Source: Paraburkholderia nodosa (lineage in GTDB: Bacteria > Pseudomonadota > Gammaproteobacteria > Burkholderiales > Burkholderiaceae). From it: a stretch of DNA of 64,000 nucleotides. Where the stretch lies: NCBI RefSeq assembly GCF_001718195.1, contig NZ_MCNV01000033.1, positions 1 through 64,000 of the forward strand, written 5' to 3'. The notes beneath the pieces were generated by a model. It searched no databases, was not told the origin of the DNA, and saw nothing but the letters and a program-made list of their open reading frames with translations. The position numbers were made by a program, and so were the translations under genes. Positions 16,542-24,887 of the stretch are shown here, in pieces (the stretch's first letter is position 1; every line of letters starts with the position of its first letter).

Positions 16542-17462
16542 TTATTCGCTGGCGCTTGCAGCATTCGCCGCCAGCATGGACTGCAGATGCGCATACATGC
16601 GTTCCGCGTCGGGCTCGACACCCGTGAACAGCCGGAACGCATCCACTGCCTGGTACACCGCCATGCCGCCGCCGCTCAGCGTGCGGCAGCCGCGCGCCTC
16701 GGCCGCTTCGAGCAGCGCGGTGCGGATCGGGAAATAGACGATGTCCGCCACCCACAGCCGCTCGTGCAGATACTCCGCAGGCAACGGCATACCGGGCAAC
16801 TTCGCCATGCCGGTAGGCGTGGCGTGGATGAGGCCGGTGGCGTGCTTGAGCACTTCGCGCAGATCGCCGCCCGCGCTCACGCGAGCCGCCGGGAAGCGCG
16901 CCTGCAATTCGCTGGCGAGCGATTCGGCACGCGACGCGTCCACGTCGAACAGCGTGAGCGCCTGGGCGCCCATCTGCAGCGCCGCGTGTGCGACCGCCGC
17001 GCCCGCGCCGCCCGCGCCCAGTTGCACCACCGCTTCGAGCGAGACATCGGGCAGGCCGCGCTGGAACGCGCGCGCGAAACCCGACCAGTCGGTGTTGTGG
17101 CCGATGCGCTTGCCGTCGCGGAAGAGCACCGTGTTCACGGCGCCGAGCGCGCGGGCGTCATCGGAGAGTTCGTCGAGCAGTTCGATCACGGCCTGCTTGC
17201 ACGGATAGGTGATGTTCAAACCGTCGAAACCCATGCGCTCGGCGGCCAGCAGCAACTCGGGCAGCGCGGCGGGCGTGAGCTTCAGCGCTTCGAGGTCGAT
17301 GCGCCGATATACATAGTGGAAGCCGAGTTCGCGGCCTTCCTGCTCCTGCATCGCGGGCGTGAGCGAACCGCCGATGCCCGAGCCGATCAAACCGCAGAGA
17401 AACGAGTTGGCGGTTGCGCGCGCGCCCAGCGCATTCGTTTTGGCGTGGTTCTGGGCGCTCAT
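16542..17462 (-). CDS. Quinate/shikimate dehydrogenase, NAD-type (AroE family)
   Basis: 306 residues from the ATG at 17462, overlapping the aroQ stop by 4 bp. AroE-family motifs: GGSLTPAMQ (about 31-39), catalytic Lys89 and flanks in [14 protein letters not shown], Asp125 in GHNTDWSGF, and the Rossmann loop GAGGAGAAV. After strand beta-2 the sequence is [10 protein letters not shown], where NADP-dependent AroE has an NRT-like motif; loss of the Arg and gain of Asp argue for NAD(H). This resembles catabolic quinate/shikimate dehydrogenases of the Corynebacterium QsuD type rather than biosynthetic AroE. It oxidises quinate to 3-dehydroquinate or shikimate to 3-dehydroshikimate. Confidence 0.87.
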   Translation of the reverse strand: MSAQNHAKTNALGARATANSFLCGLIGSGIGGSLTPAMQEQEGRELGFHYVYRRIDLEALKLTPAALPELLLAAERMGFDGLNITYPCKQAVIELLDELSDDARALGAVNTVLFRDGKRIGHNTDWSGFARAFQRGLPDVSLEAVVQLGAGGAGAAVAHAALQMGAQALTLFDVDASRAESLASELQARFPAARVSAGGDLREVLKHATGLIHATPTGMAKLPGMPLPAEYLHERLWVADIVYFPIRTALLEAAEARGCRTLSGGGMAVYQAVDAFRLFTGVEPDAERMYAHLQSMLAANAASASE

Positions 17463-17914
17463 TTCGTCACCTTTTTGGCGAGCAGCGTGGCCATGCGCTC
17501 CAGCGCGAGCACATACCCTTGCGTGCCGCAGCCGACGATGATGGCCTCTGCAATGGGCGAAACGAACGAATGGTGCCGGAACGCCTCGCGCTTGTGCACG
17601 TTCGAGATATGGACCTCGATCACGGGCTTCGCGATGGCGGAAAGCGCATCGGCGATCGCCACCGACGTATGCGTATAGGCCGCCGGATTGATGACGATGC
17701 CGTCCACGCGCGTGCGCGCTTCGTGCAGCCAGTCGATCAGCTGATGCTCGGCGTTCGACTGGCGAAAATCGATCTCGAGCCCAAGACGCGCCGCCGCCTC
17801 GCGGCACAGGTTGGCAACGTCATCTAACGTTTCAGCGCCGTAGATCGCAGGCTCCCGCGTTCCCAGCAGATTCAGGTTCGGTCCGTTCAGGACCAGCACC
17901 GAAGGCATTCCCAT
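17459..17914 (-). CDS. aroQ: Type II 3-dehydroquinate dehydratase
   Basis: 151 residues from the ATG at 17914 (GGAG 8 nt upstream); an ATG at 17908 is also possible. The N-terminus [17 protein letters not shown] and Tyr25, His82 (NPAAYTHTS), His102 (IEVHISN) and Arg113 are the type II dehydroquinase signature. It interconverts 3-dehydroquinate and 3-dehydroshikimate and forms a dodecamer in the family. Translational coupling to the dehydrogenase gene argues for a catabolic copy (QuiB/QsuC role) rather than the housekeeping one. Transcribed leftward, divergent from the dehydratase gene. Confidence 0.93.
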   Translation of the reverse strand: MGMPSVLVLNGPNLNLLGTREPAIYGAETLDDVANLCREAAARLGLEIDFRQSNAEHQLIDWLHEARTRVDGIVINPAAYTHTSVAIADALSAIAKPVIEVHISNVHKREAFRHHSFVSPIAEAIIVGCGTQGYVLALERMATLLAKKVTK

Positions 17915-18038
17915 TACACACACTCCAGAACAGCTTGACGACCGGCACGGCGCATGCTCGAGAACCGTTGCATGTTTCACCGCATGGTCGCCAGTGTGCC
18001 GCGAAGCGGTACACCGGTCACCTGGGGTTTGCCAGAAT

Positions 18039-18068
18039 TTGTACTAACTAGTTAGTTTGGCGTATCCT
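18039..18068 (+). promoter_or_regulatory. Promoter candidate with a TetR-type palindromic operator in the spacer
   Basis: TTGTAC (18039-18044) and TATCCT (18063-18068) are spaced by 18 bp, a fair sigma-70 pair facing the dehydroshikimate dehydratase gene. The spacer holds most of a perfect 14-bp palindrome, ACTAACTAGTTAGT (18043-18056). A repressor bound there would block polymerase. A further half-like copy AGTTAGTT lies at 18106-18113. The palindrome sits in the divergent gap with aroQ, so one protein could control both directions. Confidence 0.6.
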
Positions 18069-18180
18069 TCGGACACTCCAGCGGCAAGTGTGTCTGCGGT
18101 GCGCCAGTTAGTTAAATGCCGCCCTACACCGCCGCGCCGGACCCTTGTTCAACACCGAAGTCGCCGTCAGCAAGCTCGCC

Positions 18181-20136
18181 ATGCCCATGTCCAAGCCGCT
18201 CCACGCCCCCTCTCGCGCGCTGCGTCGCTCGATCGCCACGGTGTCGATCAGCGGCACGCTCGCCGACAAGCTCGCCGCGATCCGCGCCGCCGGCTTCGAC
18301 GCCGTCGAGATCTTCGAGAACGATCTGCTCTATTTCGAAGGCTCGCCCGCCGACGTGCGCCACATGGCCGGCGATCTCGGCCTCGATATCGTGCTGTACC
18401 AGCCGTTCCGCGATTTCGAAGGCGTTGCGCCTGAACGCCTCGCGCGCAACATCGAACGCGTGAAGCGCAAGTTCGACGTCATGCATCAGTTGGGTACGGA
18501 CCGTTTGCTGGTGTGCAGCAATGTCTCGCCCGACACGATCTGCGATGACGGCCTCGCCGCCGAACAGCTTGGCGCGCTCGCGCAGGCCGCCGGGGAAGCG
18601 GGCATGACAATCTGTTATGAGGCGCTTGCGTGGGGACGCCACGTGCGCACCTATGGCCACGCGTGGCGGCTCGTCAACACCGTCGATCACGCGAACCTGA
18701 CGCTCGCGCTGGACAGTTTCCACACGCTCTCGCTCGATGACGCGCCCGACGGCATCGCTACGATCCCGGGCGCGCGCATCGGCTTCGTGCAGATCGCCGA
18801 CGCACCGAGAATGCAAATGGACGTGCTCGAATGGAGCCGGCACTATCGCTGCTTCCCGGGCCAGGGCGACTTCGCGCTCGCGGATTTCACGGCCCAGGTG
18901 GTGAAAAGCGGCTACACGGGCCCGCTTTCGCTCGAAATCTTCAACGACGGCTTTCGCGGCGCGCCGCCCGCCGCCACCGCCGCCGACGGCCATCGTTCGC
19001 TCTTGCTGCTCGAATCGCTCACGCGCGAAGCCCTGCAGGCGGAGCATGTCGAAGCGAGTGCGCTCTACCACCCGAGCGCCGCACCCGCGAACGCGCAGTG
19101 GCAATTCCTCGAGTTCGCCGTGGACGACACCGCCCGCGCGCATGTGGCGAACTGGCTTGAAAAGCTGCATTTCCGCCGCGCGGGCCAGCATCGTTCGAAG
19201 GACGTGACGCTCTATCAGCACGGCTCGGCCGCCATCGTCCTCAACGCCGAGCCCGACTCGTTCGCCGACGCGTTTTTTCAGCGCCACGGGCTCTCGCTCT
19301 GCGCCTCGGCGTTTCGCGTGGACGATGCGCGCCTCGCGCTCGAACGCGCGGCGGGATTTGGCTACCAGCCGTTCTCGGGCCGCGTGGGTCCGAACGAGCG
19401 CGTGGTGCCCGCCGTCCAGGGGCCGGACGGCAGTCTTAACTATTTCGTTAACGAGGAGCCGGGCCAGCCCACCCTCTTCGAGGCCGATTTCGCGCTCACG
19501 GATATCGACGGCCCGGTCGAAGTAGGACCGATCGCGGGCATCGATCACGTGAGCCTTTCGCTGCCTGCCGGCTCGTTCGATTCATGGGTGTTGTTCCTGA
19601 AGTCGGCGTTCGGGCTCGAAGCGACGCCCGCCGTGCTGCTGCCCGATCCGTACGGCCTCGTGCGCAGCCGGGCGCTCATGAGCCGCGACCGCGGGCTGCG
19701 CGTGGTGCTCAACGCCTCGGTGGACCAGCACACGGCCGCGGCCGAAACCGTGCGCGCCTACCACGGCACAGGCCTGAATCACGTGGCGTTCAGCACCGGC
19801 GACATCTTCCGCGCCGTGACCGAATTCGAGGCGGCCGGCGTGCCGCTCCTGCGCATACCGGCGAACTACTACGACGATCTCGACGCGCGCCACGCCCTCG
19901 ACCCCGAGTTTCTCGACGCGCTGCGCAACCACAACCTGCTCTACGACCGCGACGAGCGCGGTGGCGAGTTCCTGCACGCCTATACGGAGACGCTCGACCA
20001 GCGCTTCTTCCTGGAGATCGTGGAGCGGCGCGGCGGCTACGACGGCTACGGCGCGCCCAACGCAGCCGTGCGCCTCGCGGCGCAGGCGCGCCAGCGCGCA
20101 CTTGCCGCACAGAGCGCAGGCAAACCGCTGGATTGA
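18181..20136 (+). CDS. quiC: 3-dehydroshikimate dehydratase fused to an HPPD-like domain (QuiC type)
   Basis: About 651 residues from the ATG at 18181 (an ATG at 18187 and a TTG at 18145 are alternatives; none has a strong ribosome site). The N-terminal TIM-barrel (sugar phosphate isomerase/AP endonuclease 2 fold, about 15-285) carries four metal ligands at Glu147 (YEALAWG), Asp178 (ALDSFH), Gln204 (FVQIAD) and Glu252 (LSLEIFND); their spacing agrees with what I recall of Pseudomonas QuiC. The C-terminal half has two VOC modules resembling 4-hydroxyphenylpyruvate dioxygenase (DHVSLSLPAG, GLNHVAFSTGDIF, FFLEIVERRGGYDGYG). It converts 3-dehydroshikimate to protocatechuate. Divergent from aroQ; the porin gene follows after 121 bp. 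Confidence 0.9.
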   Translation: MPMSKPLHAPSRALRRSIATVSISGTLADKLAAIRAAGFDAVEIFENDLLYFEGSPADVRHMAGDLGLDIVLYQPFRDFEGVAPERLARNIERVKRKFDVMHQLGTDRLLVCSNVSPDTICDDGLAAEQLGALAQAAGEAGMTICYEALAWGRHVRTYGHAWRLVNTVDHANLTLALDSFHTLSLDDAPDGIATIPGARIGFVQIADAPRMQMDVLEWSRHYRCFPGQGDFALADFTAQVVKSGYTGPLSLEIFNDGFRGAPPAATAADGHRSLLLLESLTREALQAEHVEASALYHPSAAPANAQWQFLEFAVDDTARAHVANWLEKLHFRRAGQHRSKDVTLYQHGSAAIVLNAEPDSFADAFFQRHGLSLCASAFRVDDARLALERAAGFGYQPFSGRVGPNERVVPAVQGPDGSLNYFVNEEPGQPTLFEADFALTDIDGPVEVGPIAGIDHVSLSLPAGSFDSWVLFLKSAFGLEATPAVLLPDPYGLVRSRALMSRDRGLRVVLNASVDQHTAAAETVRAYHGTGLNHVAFSTGDIFRAVTEFEAAGVPLLRIPANYYDDLDARHALDPEFLDALRNHNLLYDRDERGGEFLHAYTETLDQRFFLEIVERRGGYDGYGAPNAAVRLAAQARQRALAAQSAGKPLD

Positions 20137-20257
20137 TTCAAACGCAGTCACCGTAGTCACTTCGCGCAGCAGTACGCATGCCGCATCGACCTGAAAGTCA
20201 TGCGGCGTAGCAAAGAAAAATATAAGCAGTCCAAATCTCACCCGGAGACACACAACG

Positions 20258-21436
20258 ATGAAGAAAGCAGGCCTTGGTATCGGCACGTTCCTCGCGACTA
20301 GCGCAGCCCTCGTGGCCAGCCCCGCGTTTGCGCAAAGCAGCGTTACGCTTTACGGCGCAGTAGACGACGCCATCACCTACGTCAACAACCAGAACGGTCA
20401 CTCGAATGTCTATCTGCGCCAGGGCAACCTGTATGCGTCGAAGTTCGGCTTGCAAGGCAAGGAAGATCTCGGTGGCGGCACGTTCGCGATCTTCGACCTG
20501 CAGAATGGCTTCGACCTCAACTCGGGCGCGCTGTCGTCGAGCGGACTGATCTTCAATCGCCAGGCCTACGTGGGCCTGCAAAACCAGAACCTGGGCACGT
20601 TCACGGCCGGCCGCCAGTACACGCCGTATTACCTGTTCGTCGGGCCGCTCACGGGAAGCTCGTGGCTCACCGGCGCAACCGGCGCGCACCCCGGCGATAT
20701 CGACGGTCTCGACACGACCGTGCGCATCAACAATTCGGCGACTTACACCTCGCCGATCTTTTACGGCGTGCAGGCGAGCGCCATGTACGCGCTCGGCGGC
20801 ATTGCGGGGAGCACCGGCAAGGGTCAGACGTGGAGCGCCGCGCTGCGCTACTCCGCCGGCCCGGTGAGCCTCGCGGCGGCCATCCTGCGCATGGACAACG
20901 CGCAGTTGACGAGCGGATTCGACAGTTCGTCAACGGGCAGCTTCGGCAAGTCGTCGCTTAATACGGGCTATGTCTCGGCTAGCGCGGTCCAGCACATCGC
21001 GGCGGGCGGCAACTACACGCTCGGCAACCTGGTCCTCGGCGCGTCGTATTCGAACGTTCAGTACATCGCGGGCGGCAAGTCGATCTTCCACGACACGGCC
21101 ATCTTCAACACCTGGGCGGCGCTCGCCGTGTATCGCTTCACGCCGGCCTTCGACGTGGGCGGCGGCTTCGCCTATACGCTGGCTTCGAAGGCCAACGGCA
21201 TCACGAGCGCGGCGCGCTACCAGCAGTACTCGCTCAAGGAGTCGTACCACCTCTCGAAGCGCACCACGCTCTATGCGCTGCAGGCCTACCAGCACGCCGG
21301 CGGCCAGACGCTCGGGGCGAACGGCGCGGGCAACATCGTCAACGCAAGCCCCGCCGTGGGCGACTCGCAAAACTCCACGCCTTCGTCCACGCGCTCGCAG
21401 TTCGTCGGCATGGCCGGTATCGCGCTGCTGTTCTGA
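20258..21436 (+). CDS. General porin (Burkholderiales OmpC/Bcp type)
   Basis: 392 residues. A signal peptide (MKKAGLGIGTFLATSAALVA) ends at SPAFA|QSS; the mature protein starts SSVTLYGAVDDAITYVNN, the standard opening of beta-proteobacterial 16-strand trimeric porins. It ends in an aromatic residue (IALLF), as required by the BAM machinery. RLGLQGKEDLGGG-like (KFGLQGKEDLGGGTFAIFDL) and RQAYVGLQNQNLGTFTAGRQ are family signatures. It lies 121 bp after the dehydratase gene on the same strand and may serve uptake of hydroaromatic acids (inference from position). Confidence 0.92.
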   Translation: MKKAGLGIGTFLATSAALVASPAFAQSSVTLYGAVDDAITYVNNQNGHSNVYLRQGNLYASKFGLQGKEDLGGGTFAIFDLQNGFDLNSGALSSSGLIFNRQAYVGLQNQNLGTFTAGRQYTPYYLFVGPLTGSSWLTGATGAHPGDIDGLDTTVRINNSATYTSPIFYGVQASAMYALGGIAGSTGKGQTWSAALRYSAGPVSLAAAILRMDNAQLTSGFDSSSTGSFGKSSLNTGYVSASAVQHIAAGGNYTLGNLVLGASYSNVQYIAGGKSIFHDTAIFNTWAALAVYRFTPAFDVGGGFAYTLASKANGITSAARYQQYSLKESYHLSKRTTLYALQAYQHAGGQTLGANGAGNIVNASPAVGDSQNSTPSSTRSQFVGMAGIALLF

Positions 21437-21458
21437 TCCGGTGTTCCGATGCACCGGC

Positions 21459-21480
21459 GGGGGCCGCCTGCACGGCCCCC
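21459..21480 (+). terminator. Hairpin after the porin gene
   Basis: GGGGGCCG (21459-21466) pairs with CGGCCCCC (21473-21480), loop 6 nt, 23 bp past the porin stop. It is followed by C-rich rather than U-rich sequence, so intrinsic termination is uncertain. Confidence 0.4.
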
Positions 21481-21559
21481 CCCCTCGACGCAGCGGCACG
21501 GCGCTGAGTACACTCGCGGATATCGCCTAAACGAATCCACGCGAATCCGCGAACTCACC

Positions 21560-22903
21560 GTGCCGCCCCCCGTTCCCGCCATCAGCCCACGCCTGCGCAG
21601 CAGGCTTCGCACGCTCGCCAAAACCCAGCCCAAGGCTGTTCAGCGCACCTATGACACGCTGCTCTCGCTCGAAGGCTATAGCGCGCTCTCGGCGGCGGCG
21701 CGCAAGGACATCTTCACGTCGATCGCGTTTTCCGCGAACCAGTGGTTCCAGTGCCTGCTCGACGGCACGCCGCCCACCGCCGAAGTCATGGATCAGACTG
21801 CGGCGTTCGCGCGCCGACGTGTCCACCAGAACGTGCCGCTGCGTTCGCTGCTGCGCGCCTTTCGCCTGGGCGCGCGTGAGTTGTGGCGCACCTGCACGGA
21901 GCTCGCCGAGTCCGACCCGGCGCTCGCGCATGAACTGCTATTCGATATTTCGCCTTATCTGCTCGATTACTTCGACGCGATGGCCGAGCACATCGCCGAA
22001 GCCTATCTCGACGAGCAGCACCAGCAAGCACGCTGGCGCGGCTCGCTGCTGCAGCAGCTGTACGACCTCGTGTTCCATGCTCCCGATGACACCGCGCGCT
22101 TTCGCGAGACCGTCGAGGCGCTCGGCCTCGACGCCACGCTGCCGCGCATTGCGCTCGCTGTCGATCTGGATTTGCGCGACCACGCGCCTTCGGTGCGCGA
22201 GGATGCGCTCGACCGTTTCGCGCTCAGCGCCTCGCGGCACTTCGAGCTGAAGCCCGACGCGCTGGTGCGTGCGTGGCATCGCGAGCGGCTGATGTTCTGG
22301 CTGCCGTGCGTGCGCGGCGATTCGATGACGCGCAACGACCAGCGTGTGACCGAGCATGCGGCCGCGCTCGCGCGCGCCGAGCCGCGCGTGCGCAGCATCG
22401 GCATCGGGCTGATGAACGAAGGGGCGCGCGGCTGGGCGGCCTCGGTGGAAGAGGCGCTCAAGGCGGTGGACTTTGCGCCGCGGGGCAGCCACGTGGACGA
22501 CAGCGAGGAGAATGGCGACTTCCTGCGCGTGCACCGCTTTTCCTCGATCGCAATCGAGGAGAGTGTGCGCAGCAGCGCCAACGTGCTGCGTTATCTCGTC
22601 TCGCTCGCCGAGCAGCTGGCGACGGAGGCCGACCTGCTCGCCACGCTCGAAGCGTGGTTTGCAAGCGGCCAGCGCCGGCGCCAGACGGCCGAAACGTTAG
22701 GTGTACATCCAAACACGCTCGACTACCGGCTCGAGCGCATCGAGACGCTGCTGGGCGCGAAGCTCGCTGATGCGCACTGGATTGCGCGGCTGGATATCGC
22801 GCTGAAGCTGCGCGGAGCGACGCAGGGTGCCCAGCGCGATGGCAAGAAGAAGGAGAGGAAGGGGCGCCTCGGAGTAAAGAAAGCGAAGAGCGCGGCGCGC
22901 TGA
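21560..22903 (+). CDS. PucR/CdaR-type transcriptional regulator
   Basis: About 447 residues from a GTG at 21560; the frame is open to 21449 and the true start is uncertain. An N-terminal helical domain (LRSRLRTLAKTQPKAVQRTY to LDYFDAMAEHIAEAYLDEQ) precedes a GGDEF-like fold and a C-terminal PucR HTH (RRRQTAETLGVHPNTLDYRL, about 375-415). The final 20 residues are Lys-rich. Such regulators control purine, fatty acid, diol or aromatic acid use. It faces the acyl-CoA ligase gene convergently, and no target is evident. Confidence 0.82.
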   Translation: MPPPVPAISPRLRSRLRTLAKTQPKAVQRTYDTLLSLEGYSALSAAARKDIFTSIAFSANQWFQCLLDGTPPTAEVMDQTAAFARRRVHQNVPLRSLLRAFRLGARELWRTCTELAESDPALAHELLFDISPYLLDYFDAMAEHIAEAYLDEQHQQARWRGSLLQQLYDLVFHAPDDTARFRETVEALGLDATLPRIALAVDLDLRDHAPSVREDALDRFALSASRHFELKPDALVRAWHRERLMFWLPCVRGDSMTRNDQRVTEHAAALARAEPRVRSIGIGLMNEGARGWAASVEEALKAVDFAPRGSHVDDSEENGDFLRVHRFSSIAIEESVRSSANVLRYLVSLAEQLATEADLLATLEAWFASGQRRRQTAETLGVHPNTLDYRLERIETLLGAKLADAHWIARLDIALKLRGATQGAQRDGKKKERKGRLGVKKAKSAAR

Positions 22904-22929
22904 ATGACGCGGCGCGCCCCTGTCGCGCG

Positions 22930-24582
22930 TCACCCCGCGTCGCGCAATTCACGCCGCAAAATCTTGCCCACCGTCGACTTCGGCAGCGCTTGAACGAAGC
23001 TCACCACGCGCGGCACCTTGTACGCCGCGAGTTGCGCCCGGCAATGCGCGATCACGGCTTCCTCGCTCAGCGCCGCCTCACGCGCGGGCACCACGAACAC
23101 ACGCACGGCCTCGCCGCTGCGTTCGTCGGCCACACCCACGCACGCGCATTCGGCCACGCCCGGCAGCGCGGTCACGACCGCCTCGATTTCATTCGGATAC
23201 ACGTTGAAGCCCGAAACGAGGATCATGTCCTTCGAGCGATCGACGATGCGCAGGAAGCCGCGCTCGTCGAACACGCCCACGTCGCCGGTGCGAAAGTAGC
23301 CATCGTCCGTAAAGGCGGCGCGCGTGGCCTCGGGCTGGTTCCAGTAGCCCTGCATCACCTGCGGACCCTTCGCGCAGATCTCGCCCGGCTCACCCGGCGC
23401 GGCTTCGACGCCGTCGTTCATCAGCTTGACGTCGGTGGAGGGCACCGGCAGTCCCGTCGTCCCGGTGAAGCGATCGACGCTCCCCGGATTGAACGACAGC
23501 ACCGGGCTCGTCTCCGATAGTCCGTAGCCTTCGCGGATGAAACCGCCCGTCATGGCCTGCCAGCGCTCGGACACCGTGGGAATGATCGCCGCGCCGCCGC
23601 CGCCCGCGAGCCGCAGCCGCGAAAAATCGACCTCGCCGATGCGCGGATGCGCAACGAGCCCCGCATAGAGCGTATTCACGCCCATGAAGCTCGTCGGCCG
23701 CGCGGCCTTGAACACGTCGATCACGCCGCCCAGATCGCGCGCGTTCGCAACGAGCCAGTTCTCGGCGCCAATCGAGAAGTAGGTGATGAGATTCACCGTC
23801 AACGCGAAGATGTGATAGAGCGGCAGCGCGGTGACGACGACTTCCTCGCCCGGGTTCATGAAGCCCGGCATGAAGGTCTTGAACTGCTCGACGTTGGCGA
23901 CGAGGTTGCGGTGCGTGAGCAGCGCGCCCTTGGATAGCCCGGTCGTGCCGCCCGTGTATTGCAGGAAGAGCGGATCGTCGCCGCACAACGCGGGGGCTTC
24001 GAACGGCAAGTCGGCGCCCTGCGCGAGCGCCGCCGCAAACGAGCCGGGCTGCGCATCGCGCTCACCGCTCGCGCTTGTGCAATCGCTCGCGGCAACACTC
24101 AGCACGTTCTTGACGGCCGTATTCGCCTTGATCGCATCGAACGTCGGCAACGCGCCGTCGAACGCCACGAGCGTTTGCGCGCCGGAATCCGCCAGCTGGT
24201 GCTGAAGCTCGCGCGGCGTATAGAGCGGATTCACGTTCACCTGCACCGCCCCTGCCCGCACGATGCCGATCAGCGCGATGGGAAACGCGAGCAGGTTCGG
24301 CAACATCACGGCGACGCGGTCGCCCTTCTTCACGCCCACGTGCTGCAGATACGCGGCGAAATCGCGCGAGAGACGATCGACGTCGGCGTAGCTGAGCGAA
24401 GCGTCGCCCGGCGAAGCGTCGCCCGGCGAAGCGTCGCCCGCGCGCAATGCCGGCCGGTGCGCATGTTCGCGCATCGCCTCATTGAACATATGCGCGAGCG
24501 ACGGATGCCGGTCGGGATCGATGGTAGCGGGAATCTCGCCATAGCTGGCGAGCCAGGGGGCTTTCGACACGTTCGTCTCCAT
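22930..24582 (-). CDS. fadD: Long-chain fatty acid/acyl-CoA ligase (FadD-like)
   Basis: 550 residues. Adenylate-forming motifs: P-loop LQYTGGTTGLSKGALLTHRN, GYGLSETSPV, YFRTGDVGVFDERGFLRIVD and the C-terminal lysine in PKSTVGKILRREL. It activates fatty acids to acyl-CoA with ATP at the inner membrane. An in-frame 15-bp repeat gives the tandem SPGDASPGDAS near residues 48-60 (listed separately). Divergent from the phosphate transporter gene. FadD is the best family name; substrate chain length is not readable. Confidence 0.9.
   Translation of the reverse strand: METNVSKAPWLASYGEIPATIDPDRHPSLAHMFNEAMREHAHRPALRAGDASPGDASPGDASLSYADVDRLSRDFAAYLQHVGVKKGDRVAVMLPNLLAFPIALIGIVRAGAVQVNVNPLYTPRELQHQLADSGAQTLVAFDGALPTFDAIKANTAVKNVLSVAASDCTSASGERDAQPGSFAAALAQGADLPFEAPALCGDDPLFLQYTGGTTGLSKGALLTHRNLVANVEQFKTFMPGFMNPGEEVVVTALPLYHIFALTVNLITYFSIGAENWLVANARDLGGVIDVFKAARPTSFMGVNTLYAGLVAHPRIGEVDFSRLRLAGGGGAAIIPTVSERWQAMTGGFIREGYGLSETSPVLSFNPGSVDRFTGTTGLPVPSTDVKLMNDGVEAAPGEPGEICAKGPQVMQGYWNQPEATRAAFTDDGYFRTGDVGVFDERGFLRIVDRSKDMILVSGFNVYPNEIEAVVTALPGVAECACVGVADERSGEAVRVFVVPAREAALSEEAVIAHCRAQLAAYKVPRVVSFVQALPKSTVGKILRRELRDAG
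24396..24440. repeat. Three perfect 15-bp tandem repeats inside fadD
   Basis: GCGAAGCGTCGCCCG occurs three times in a row. Read on the minus strand it adds five-residue units (GDASP) between the N-terminal segment and the first beta-strand domain of FadD. Since the unit is a multiple of three, copy-number change would keep the frame. Confidence 0.95.
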
Positions 24583-24887
24583 GAAATCAATGCGCGGCTT
24601 GTATGCGACGTGCCGCGTTTCACGTCCATGCTACGGGCTTGGCCGCGCCGGGAGAACTGGGAAAGCGGATAAGGTGATTGTGAAAAGTCACAAAAGCGCG
24701 CCCGCACGCGAACCGGTGCGGCGTCACGTCCGTGTCTGATTTCTGTCAATTGTGCGACACTGCGTCGTCTCGTCCGCGACGCTCTTTAAGCGTGCCGACG
24801 CGGCACCGCGCCACGCACGTTTGCGAACCCGCATACGCTGCGCCGAGGCGCTTCCCCGAGCGGATTGACCAGAGCCCCCACGCTTTC
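24583..24887. other. Divergent intergenic region fadD/pit
   Basis: 305 bp, must hold promoters for both genes. TTGTGA (24678-24683) and TCACAA (24688-24693) form an inverted repeat with a 4-bp spacer, a candidate operator. No coding frame with protein-like sequence is seen; frames that read into pit from 24732 look non-coding upstream of the ATG at 24888. Confidence 0.55.

Noticed and set aside
15243-17678. Open frame of about 810 codons opposite the MFS and dehydrogenase genes
   Set aside because: It reads straight through the hairpin repeats and both genes in antisense; no protein-like segments.
20180-20206. GCCGCAT/ATGCGGC hairpin between the dehydratase and porin genes as terminator
   Set aside because: Loop of 13 nt, 7-bp stem, followed by A-rich rather than T-rich sequence on the coding strand.
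24678-24693. TTGTGA-N4-TCACAA as a CRP site
   Set aside because: CRP half-sites TGTGA/TCACA are normally separated by six bases; here four. Kept only as an unspecific inverted repeat.
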